A model generated the notes under the pieces. It did not search any database, was not told where the DNA came from, and worked only from the letters and a program-made list of their open reading frames with translations. From positions 3,534,001 to 3,598,000 of the forward strand of contig NC_085850.1 in assembly GCF_020906515.1 (NCBI RefSeq): 64,000 nucleotides of DNA, given 5' to 3'. The translations under genes were made by a program, and so were the position numbers. Shown here piece by piece: positions 55,834 to 64,000 of this stretch (its first letter is position 1; each line of letters begins with the position of its first letter). The stretch is from Vanrija pseudolonga (lineage: Eukaryota > Basidiomycota > Tremellomycetes > Trichosporonales > Trichosporonaceae).

Positions 55834-58575
55834 ATGCGGAGCTGGACGGCGCTGATAGTGCCCCTCCTAGTGGGCTGCATAGCGGCGCATGCGCTCTCGG
55901 ACGCCGAGCGCGCGTCGTACCGCGAGGCCACACGAGCGGTGGGTTGCTTGCTAGCGTCCCCGTTGTCCGTCTCCAGCAGCTGACCCCCGCTCAGGCATTC
56001 AAACACGGGTTCGACAGCTACATGGCCTACGGATACCCGCACGACGAGGTCCGGCCGCTGTCGTGCGCGCCAATGTCGCGCTTCACGGCGGACAAGAACG
56101 ACATCGGGATCATGGACATTGCCGCCAACTGCTCGCTCACGCTCGTCGACGTGCTGCCGTCCCTGCCCGACCTGTATCCCGAGGCGTTTGCCGACGCCGT
56201 CGAGCGCGTCGCAACCTCCGTCAGCTTCGACCAGGACGTCAAGGTGCAGGTGTTCGAAATGACGATCCGCCCCCTCGGCGCCCTGATAAGCACGTACCAG
56301 TTCCTCGAGCGCCTGCCGGCCCCGCCCAAGCTGCAGGCCGAGTTTTTAGGTCTTAACGGCGAAGTCGACGCCAAGCGCCACGCGAAGCGCATCCTCCAGC
56401 TCGCGCGCGACCTCGCAGACCGCATGATGCCGGCCTTCGACTCGCCCACCGGCCTGCCGTGGGCCCGGATCAACCTCCGCAAGGGGCTCGCAAAGTCCGA
56501 GACGATCGAGACGTGTACCGCCGGCGCCGGGAGCCTGACGCTCGAGTTTGGCCTGCTGTCCCGCTTGACTGGCGAGCCAAAGTACGAGGCGGCTGCGCGC
56601 CGCGCCTTCTTCGCGGTGTGGAAGCGCCGCGTCCTCGGCACGGATTTGCTGGGTAACGCCATCGGCGTGTCCCATGGCCAGTGGCTTGCGCCGGGCTTTA
56701 GCGGCGTCGGCGCGGGCATGGACTCGTTCTTCGAGTATGCGCTCAAAACGGGCATTGTGTTTGGTGAGTGGGCCACCTCGGCGTGGCGTGCTGACGACGC
56801 CCAGACGACCCAAAGTTCATTGACGTGTACTATGACGCCAATGCGGCGATCCAGCACTTTGTGCGCACCGCCGACGGGTTCATCGTGAGTGGTGGTGCTG
56901 TGTTATCACTTGGGCAAACTGACCCCGCCGCCAGTACCGCCCAGTCCACCTCAAGATGCTGTCGCCATCCCAGCCGCCATGGATCGACTCGCTGTCCGCC
57001 TTCTACCCCGCGCTCATGGTCCTCGGGGGCGACCTCGAATCCGCGATCCGCGGCCACCTCGTCTTCTGGAACCTGTGGCGCAAGTATTCTGCCATCCCGG
57101 AGAGCTGGGACCCCGAGTCCCGCGAGCCGGGGTGGACGGGCTGGCCGGGCAGGCCAGAGTTTATCGAGTCGACATACTACCTCTTCCGGGCGACGGGCGA
57201 CCCGTTCTACCTCCGCGTCGGGGTGCGCGTGTTCGACGACATCATGCGCCGCACGAAAGCAAAGTGCGGGTTCACGAGCCTGCAGGACGTGGTGACTGGT
57301 GCGCGCGCCGACCGGCAGGAGACGTTCCTGCTGTCCGAGACGCTCAAGTACCTCTACCTCCTGTTCGACGCCGCGCCGCCGTCCAAGCAGCCCCTCGGCT
57401 CGGTCTTCACGACCGAGGGCCACCCGGTGCACCTGCCGCGCGAGCTGCACAACCGCACCGCGGCAGCCGGCCGCTCGCAGCGCCACCGCGGCGAGGACCT
57501 CTGGTGCCCGCCGTACCGCGCACCGTCGTACATGGGCGTCAAGCTCGGCATCGAGGCGCGCGACGACTACGACTATGCGCGGTCGCTCGTGTTTGGCTTT
57601 GACGCGGCGTCCGCCGACGCCGAGGACTCGCCGCTCGCCAACAGCCTGTGGGACCTCGGCACGTGCGCCGAGCCGGTCCAGCCCCAGTTTTTGGTCGAGA
57701 CAATCATCTCGAACGACAAGCACGACAACGTGAGCGAGGTCGCGCACGGCAAGGAGCTCGTGTGGCAGGCGACCAACGGCGACTGGATCATCAACAACAC
57801 GTTTGGCAAGGGCACGCGCGTCGGCCTCCGCTGGCGCACCGACCAGCGCGGGTACGACGTCGCGACCATTGCCAACACGTACCGCGTGCGGTCTGGCCAG
57901 CGCGTGCACGTGCTGGACAGCAAGGCGCGGGCTGCCGAGCCGGGCACCGAGGGCGGCGTGCACGACCCAGCGCGCGTCACGGCGGCCATCACGCCGCTGG
58001 CGCCCGGCTCGGAGCCGCTCCGGATCCCCATGTCGACGGCGACGTTTGGCCGGCCGTTCAACGTGTCCCGCCAAGCAGAGCACTTTGGCGTCGACTCGCC
58101 CCCCGCGCGGCTGGTGCTCAACGAGGCGAACGTGGCGGGGTGCGCCGAGCCCGACCCCAAGACGTTCAAGCCCCCGCCACAGCCCTTCGTCATGCTGGTC
58201 GTCACGGGCAACTGCTCTAACGCGATCAAGGCGTACCATGCCGCCAAGGCCGGCGCGTCGGGCATGATCCTCGGCGATGACGCGCCCGCTGCGCGGCCTT
58301 TGGAAGACTACTTCCGCCCCACGGCGGCCAGCGAGCCAGAGTGGGCCGCCGGCGCGATCGCAAACATCACGATTGGTTATGTCGCCAGCCCGCACTACCT
58401 CAACCTTGCGGCCTTGTTGAAGACGACACCGCTCAGCGTCGCGGTCGAGGCATTCAACCCGGATCTTTCCCCCACAGACGGCACGGCGTACCGCCGCGCG
58501 TTCGAGACCGAGACTGGCACACGGCTACGCCTCGGCGACCACGACGTGGTGAACATTCAGGTGCTGGGCGCATAA
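55834..58575 (+). CDS. EDEM-type glycoside hydrolase family 47 protein with PA domain
   Basis: Four exons (55834-55938, 55995-56763, 56805-56884, 56935-58575) encode 864 residues. The signal peptide is MRSWTALIVPLLVGCIAAHA. The GH47 barrel runs from about 35 to 510: FKHGFDSYMAYGYPHDEVRPLSC, LVDVLPSL, FEMTIRPLGALISTY, ETCTAGAGSLTLEFGLLSRL, GVGAGMDSFFEYALKTGI, FIESTYYLFRATGDPFY and QETFLLSETLKYLYLLFD. A later PA-like segment (FVMLVVTGNCSNAIKAYHAA, about 765-800) is typical of EDEM3/fungal Mnl members. Such proteins trim mannose from misfolded glycoproteins in the ER to mark them for ERAD. The C-terminus is not an HDEL-type retention signal. Confidence 0.88.
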
Positions 58576-58782
58576 GTTATACAACACACACTCCCGCATA
58601 GACCTAGACTGTACTACTGTACTCTTATGTCACAACGCTGCATTAGCTACAGGAGTCTAGTACTCCTGCTGAATTTGCGATGATTTTGTCTACTACTGCC
58701 AACTGCTACTACTGCTACTCAATGAGCCTGCAAGCCTCTGCACAACTCGCGACGACCGCATACACGCGCGCGCGCGCTACGC

Positions 58783-60252
58783 TTACTCGGAGAGCTTGGC
58801 GGTGATGAGCTCCTTGAGGGTGTTGCCGTCCTTGGCGAAGCCGCGGATGCCCTCGTGGAGCTTGTCGAAGGCCATCTGGTCCTGGAAGAGGTCCCAGCGG
58901 AACGAGGGCTCGTCGTTGATGTACGAAACCTTCTCGACGGGGTCCTCGGCACCAGCCTTCTCGATCGAGAGGAGCTTGGGGACGGGGTCGTTGGACGACT
59001 TGAGCTCCTCGAGGAGCTTGGGGGCAATGGTGAGGTAGTCGACACCGGCAAGGGCCTTGATCTCGCCAACGTTGCGGAACGAGGCACCCATGACAATGGT
59101 CTTGTAGCCGTGCTGCTTGTAGTAGGTGTAGATGTTGCGGACCGAGATGACTCCGGGGTCGGTCTCGGCAGTGTACTCCTGGCCGGTGTTCTTCTTGTAC
59201 CAGTCGAGGATACGGCCGACGAAGGGCGAGATGAGGGTGACACCGGCCTCGGCGGCGGCAACGGCCTGGGGGAAGCCGAAGAGGAGGGTGAGGTTGCAGT
59301 GGATGCCCTCAGCCTCGAGCTTCTTGGCGGCCTGGATACCCTCCCAGGTCGAGGCAATCTTGATCAGGACACGGTCCGAGTGGATGCCCTGCTCCTTGTA
59401 GAGGGCAATGAGCTCGTGGGCCTTCTTGATGGTGGCCTCAGTGTCGAACGAGTACTTGGCGTCAACCTCGGTCGAGACACGGCCGGGGACAATGTTGAGG
59501 ATGTTCTTGCCGAACTCGACGAGGAGGCGGTCGGTAGCAAGGTCGGCCTTGGCCTGGAGGTCACTGCGAGGGTGTGTTAGAATGACGCAATGGCGGGAGT
59601 AGCGGCTTCACGACGTGCGTGGGCCGCAAGTCCGACCAAGACTCACCCAGGCTGCTTCTTGGCGTAGGCAACGGCATCGTCAATGATCTTGGCGTAGGCC
59701 GGGAGCTTGGCGGCAGCGAGGCTGGTGGACATGTCAGTATGCCGCTGCTTCTTCGGCGCTCCGCTCGCCGAGCGGATCTACTGGCTTATGTCCGGCGGGC
59801 CGTCCAGCTCCGCGCCGACAATTCCCCAGATCTCGGCGGCAGAGGCTATACTCACATGAGCGAGGGGTTGGTGGTAGCGTCCTGGGGCTTGTAGGCGGCG
59901 ATGGACTCGAACTCGCCCGAGTCGGAGACGACAACGGTGCCGGTGCTGTTGGTTGAGATGGTGGGAAACGTGGGCGGTGGAGGTGACAGCGGACAGGTGG
60001 AGTGCGGGGCGTGGGCGTGGGGAGGTGCGAGAGGTCACGGGAAGCACATGGAGGGGTGGAGATGGTGCAGAGGAGTGAAGATGAAGGCATTCGACGGAGC
60101 AAGGAAGAACGTGTCAGCAGCGTTCAATGACGGTGGGAGCGAGGATGGCAGATGTCGCGCCGGCGGCAGCGAGCCGCGCGCCAGCGCGTCATTGATACCC
60201 AGTGGGGGGGCTGGGGTACTCACGCCTTGAGAGCGTCAAGAGAGTTGGACAT
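58783..60252 (-). CDS. TAL1: Transaldolase
   Basis: Four exons (60252-60224, 59945-59856, 59721-59647, 59563-58783) encode 324 residues, the usual length. The start is [22 protein letters not shown]. Marks are DATTNPSLI, the Schiff-base Lys in [36 protein letters not shown] and [10 protein letters not shown]. It transfers dihydroxyacetone units between sedoheptulose-7-phosphate and glyceraldehyde-3-phosphate in the pentose phosphate pathway. The first intron is 278 nt, far longer than most introns here. The gene is divergent from the uL14 gene. Confidence 0.95.
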
Positions 60253-60955
60253 TTTGTGCTATGCTAGAAGAGTTGCTAGTTGGAGAGGAAGAGGAGGGGT
60301 GGTAGATGAGTAGATGGGGGTTTAAAAGGAAGGGGTGTAGTGGTGGTGCTGGCTGGGTGGTGATGACTCTTGGGGATGGTGGTGGAAGGTGCAAGGAACG
60401 GGGCGGACGGACCGGCGGCTGGGGGGCTGCACTGGGGAGGATGACTGGCCGGTGGGAGACATGACGCCAGTTGCAGTATAGGGGGGGGTGACGCTGTCCC
60501 TTAGAGCCAGTCAGGCGGCAGTAGCAGGCTGCAGACAGAGGGCGGACGCCTAGCCCCGCTCTTCTGCGTCATGAGCGGCTTGCATTGATCCGTGCAGGGC
60601 CGGAACAGCGGTCCGATCCGCACAGTTCTCCTGTCACGTGGTAAGGTGGGAGGTGTGACTAAGTCTTCCACGTGGATATAAGAGGCTTCTTATGTAATCT
60701 ACATTTTTCAACTCGCCACAGTTTGTTTCGATTTCATAACGCCGTTCATAACCCCGCCAGAATGAGAACTTTGAGCGTTGGCTGGGTCGAGTGTCGTCCT
60801 GGCTGGTGAGGAGGGCTGCAGCCTGCCTGCGCCTGCGCCAGGCAGGGTGTGTGCTCGCTCGCTGCTGCCTGCCTGCCTGCCTGCTCGCTCGTCGACAACG
60901 TCTACAACCCACCAAGTGTTTCTCGTCGTCGACACACCACCACACATCGCCAAAA
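60253..60955. promoter_or_regulatory. Divergent promoter of TAL1 and the uL14 gene, with two CACGTG sites
   Basis: CACGTG occurs at 60635-60640 and 60669-60674, followed directly by GATATAAGAGG (about 60675-60685) in the uL14 direction. CACGTG is bound by Cbf1 and other bHLH factors in fungi. TGCC/CTGC repeats lie at 60820-60890 in the uL14 leader. Confidence 0.6.
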
Positions 60956-61954
60956 ATGTCCAAGTGTGAGTCGTCGCACTCGGCATGGGACGCGCGGGAC
61001 GACGACGACGAGCAACGGCACGAGCACGAGCGAGCGCGGTTCGACGACACGGCACCGACACGGCTTGAAGAAATATTACAACTCGGACGACTGGCGCCAG
61101 TGAGGAGAGGAGGAAGCGATACACAACGTGGAGAATCGCACCGCCGTGATGCTCTAGACGTCGTCAACGCCGTCGATATCGCTCTACTCGTTCGCTCGTT
61201 GTCTTGCTCGTCTGCCCGCGCCCCATTGTCGAATTTCCGCGCGCAGTCAACCTGCACGCACGCGCACCAGAATCTTACTGACCTCGCCCCCAGCCGCTGC
61301 CACCGGCACCAAGTTCCGCATGTCCCTCGGTCTCCCCGTCGGCGCCGTCATGAACTGCGCTGACAACTCGGGCGCCAAGAGTGAGTCGAGCGCGCGGTGT
61401 GGTGCGGTGCGGCGCGGCGCGGCGTGAACTGTGACTCTTGTGTCTGGCACAGACGTCGCAGCAAGCCAGCCGCGCCAGACCACGCCGTGCACACCACTGC
61501 AGGCCATCCCACCGCTCACACCACACCCCAGACCTCTACGTCATCTCGGTCGTCGGCTTCGGTGCCCGTCTCAACCGTCTGCCCGCTGCCGCCGCCGGCG
61601 ACATGGTCATGGCCTCGGTCAAGAAGGGAAAGCCTGAGCTCCGTAAGAAGGTCATGCCCGCCGTCATCTGCCGTCAGCGCAAGCCCTGGCGCCGTAGGGA
61701 CGGTGTCTTCCTCTACTTCGAGGACAACGCCGGTGTCATCGTCAACGCCAAGGGCGAGATGAAGGGTTCGGCTATCAACGGCCCGTGAGTAGAACGACAG
61801 CGTGCGCGCATGCGCGGACGGCACGCAGGTGCTGCCCGTGTGTGCGCAGTGTCGCAACGCGCCGAGTTGGGCAAGTACTGACCCCCACAGCGTCGCCAAG
61901 GAGTGCGCCGACCTCTGGCCCCGTATCGCCTCGAACGCCGGCACTGTCGTTTAA
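60956..61954 (+). CDS. RPL23: 60S ribosomal protein L23 (uL14)
   Basis: Four exons (60956-60965, 61294-61380, 61532-61784, 61891-61954) encode 137 residues, exactly the usual eukaryotic length. The first exon holds only three codons and one base. The product begins [20 protein letters not shown], then [18 protein letters not shown] and [19 protein letters not shown]. It ends [33 protein letters not shown] and [16 protein letters not shown]. uL14 sits on the large subunit near the factor-binding side. Introns of 328, 151 and 106 nt are long for this genome, as often in ribosomal protein genes. Confidence 0.96.
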
Positions 61955-62404
61955 GCGCTGCTTTAGGGGGACATACATGGGTGTACGATGCACGAGCATA
62001 TCGATACAATTCGGGTGTGGGAGGTGTATGGCGTGGCGTGGTGTGGAGTGTGTGCTGGGTTGAGTTCGGCCTGGAGGTTCGGCATGGTGGGCGGAGCGGG
62101 TGCGGTTTCTGTCGTTGTGTGGTGGTTTCAGTGTTTTCGGTGTGGCAACGAGAGTGGCATCGGCATAGCGACGTTGCGGCCGTCTGAAGCGGTCCAGCTC
62201 ACGGCACTGGATCACTGGTCTCGTCGGCGTGTGCGCCGAGCGATGTGATGGAGGCAGCCGAGGGCGCAGTCAGAGCGCCGATCCTCAGCCCAGCACCGAC
62301 TGCCAGTCCTTTGGCCACCTCGGTCCTCCTCGTCCTCCCCAGCCGAAGGTGACAAAAGCAAATACCAAAAGCAACTGCTATTCGTTGCTGCTGCTCTACT
62401 ACTC
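61955..62404. other. 3' flank of the uL14 gene
   Basis: No gene supported; short overlapping frames only. Confidence 0.4.
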
Positions 62405-62476
62405 AGGTCCGACTGGGAATCGAACCCAGATTACAAGAATCAGAATCTTGTGTACTAACCGTTATACGATCAGACC
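62405..62476 (-). tRNA. tRNA-Gln (CUG), no intron
   Basis: The minus strand reads acceptor GGTCTGA / TCGGACC, anticodon stem CAAGA / TCTTG with loop TT-CTG-AT, and T arm CTGGG-TTCGATT-CCCAG, 72 bases in all. Anticodon CTG decodes CAG (Gln). The structure is complete. Confidence 0.93.
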
Positions 62477-64000
62477 GTGATTACGTGTTCGCAAGTTTGT
62501 CGCTTGGCCAAGAGCGTCGCGAGCAGAGTCACAGTTGCCTGCTGCTGGTCGTGGCGACAAGTGCCTCGCTATGGCTGCTGTAGGACGAGGTTGTGTCCCC
62601 CCAATCAGCTGGGAGTCAAGTCACCGGTACCTCGGAGGTGGGTTGTGCATGTGAGAACCCCCCATCTACCCGCTCGTAACCTCGTGCCACGCGCCTAAGA
62701 CCTCCCTCGTGCCTCACCCCCACCAGTAGTACCACACTCGCAACTGGATGAACCCATGCACCACTCGCCGAGGACGACACTTCAACCAACCACGGCTATG
62801 CACACGTCCACCTAGATCTGGGGGTTGTGATGAAGACATGGCATCTTGGGGCAATCAGGAGCCCCCCGCGCCACATTATCTCGTCCCCGGCCCGGAGTCG
62901 CCACCACCCCAACCCCGCAACTCGCTCTGCCCCGCAGCACCCGTCGCTCAGCGCCTATCAGCCGTAAGGTACGCTCCACCCCTTCAAATCCATTAAAGCC
63001 ATCTTCTCAGCAATGATGAACAACGCCCAGATACGGCAATGCACACGCCCACCCATGTAACATTCGGCCTGGAGTGCGCCACACTCATCTCGACGTGCCC
63101 GGCAACAGTCCGCAGTCGCCATTCGGCGCAACCATCATCAACGCGTAGGCAGCTGGCCCCACACCACGCCCACCGACGCGTCGGCAACCAGGCCTGACGA
63201 TCATCACACGCGTCGATCCTGGGTGAGCAGCTGGGCACGGCACGGTACCGGTGTTTCGGTCGCACTGTGAAACTATCTCTCTCATGCATGGACAGACGTA
63301 CGTAACGTGCGTATCCTCGCCGACCGAGATAGCCCGGTAGGCGGATTGATCAGGAGACCGGAGGGGATCTGGCAGCATAGGTGCAGCATACTCAGCGTCT
63401 GGCTATGAATACTGCATGCCTATTTTCACCCGCACCATAGATGATGGCAGGCTCGGTCAGATCTGACCAGTGAAGCTAACGGCTGTGGCGAATTCGCCCA
63501 ACCCCTCACCTCGTCAAATTCACTAAATAACAACACCCATAATAACACGAGGCTAGCACTCATCTCCGAGGCATGCAGCAGCCGCTCTGGTATTATCTTC
63601 GGCCATCAGCACCGTCGTAAACAACACGCATTACCAGTGCTGAATAGTTAGTAGGCGGAATGTGCGCCGCCCACTCGCACACGATCGGTGGCAGCAAGTC
63701 ACCAGCAAGTCACCGGGTGTCAACCAGCTCAATCGGCGCCGCAACGCACCGCCGCTCACCACACACGCTCCGACACCCCGATCGGGCTTCCAGACACCAA
63801 CCAACCATCCCACGGAGCAACCACGTCGCCACGCCGACGCCGAAGGCGGGCCACCACAGATCTGGGTCGTCGTCGCCCCGCCCTGCCCCGCACACCGCGC
63901 TTTCCGGACTCGGCGCGCACTAGGCCGGGCTAAGTGGCACCTACTAGGGTTATCAAGGCACCGTCAACCAACCAACCCAGTGTGGCACTCGACTTGCCGG
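62477..64000. other. Gene-poor end of the window
   Basis: No supported coding region over 1.5 kb. Composition is more mixed than in the genes, with ATAATAACACGAG-like words near 63540. A gene could start beyond the window edge. Confidence 0.4.

Noticed and set aside
60820-60890. CTGC/TGCC tandem words as a regulatory element
   Set aside because: The same words appear in several unrelated flanks (near 15950, 53100, 53300, 54405), so they look like general simple-sequence drift.
1-64000. Transposons, LTR elements, CRISPR arrays, bacterial operons
   Set aside because: No reverse transcriptase, integrase, capsid or transposase-like reading frame, no long terminal repeats and no regularly spaced repeat array seen. 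The only long repeats are gene paralogues and low-complexity stalks.

Overview
The window is nuclear DNA of a GC-rich basidiomycete yeast. Nearly every gene is split by very small spliceosomal introns (mostly 32-60 nt, GTRNGN at the 5' end, CTGAC/CTAAC-type branch sites just before the acceptor). The intersectin-type adaptor, riboflavin, tryptophan and purine genes, and the F-box-like tandem paralogues, point to Tremellomycetes, most likely Trichosporonales (Trichosporon/Cutaneotrichosporon/Vanrija/Apiotrichum group). This placement is inference; no alignment was run. Most multi-exon models below were built by hand: splice sites were chosen so that the reading frame closes exactly, and every summed CDS is a multiple of three.

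Layout. 1-3 kb: two tandem F-box-like paralogues (the first cut by the window edge) and an intron-bearing tRNA-Trp. 3.4-10 kb (minus): one 2106-residue intersectin-like endocytic scaffold/RhoGEF (CIN1 type). 10.8-15.3 kb (minus): a 1296-residue secreted protein of seven ricin-B-like units. 16.4-24 kb, housekeeping: TFB5, RIB7, ureidoimidazoline decarboxylase, bifunctional tryptophan synthase, SOF1. 24.3-35.4 kb: one 13-exon gene for a 3566-residue, mostly disordered PH-domain protein, convergent with RSA3. 36.5 kb: tRNA-Ile.

37-55 kb is a surface and secretome island. Seven paralogous small secreted proteins share one strict eight-cysteine pattern and a phase-0 intron one residue after the fifth cysteine, and end in Ser/Ala/Gly-rich stalks with GPI-type tails. 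Interspersed are three cysteine-free GPI mucins, a secreted class-3 lipase, a soluble six-cysteine relative and a mitochondrial MLRQ/B12D-like protein. The eight-cysteine family is the best candidate here for an undescribed system.

55.8-62.5 kb returns to housekeeping: an EDEM-type GH47 mannosidase with a PA domain, transaldolase divergent from ribosomal protein uL14, and a tRNA-Gln. The last 1.5 kb holds no gene that I can see.

How the parts relate: CIN1 and perhaps the giant PH protein would act at the cortex in endocytosis and polarity. The lectin-like, GPI and lipase genes build or remodel the cell surface. The EDEM-like enzyme serves ER quality control of such glycoproteins. TFB5, RSA3, SOF1, uL14 and the tRNAs serve transcription and translation.
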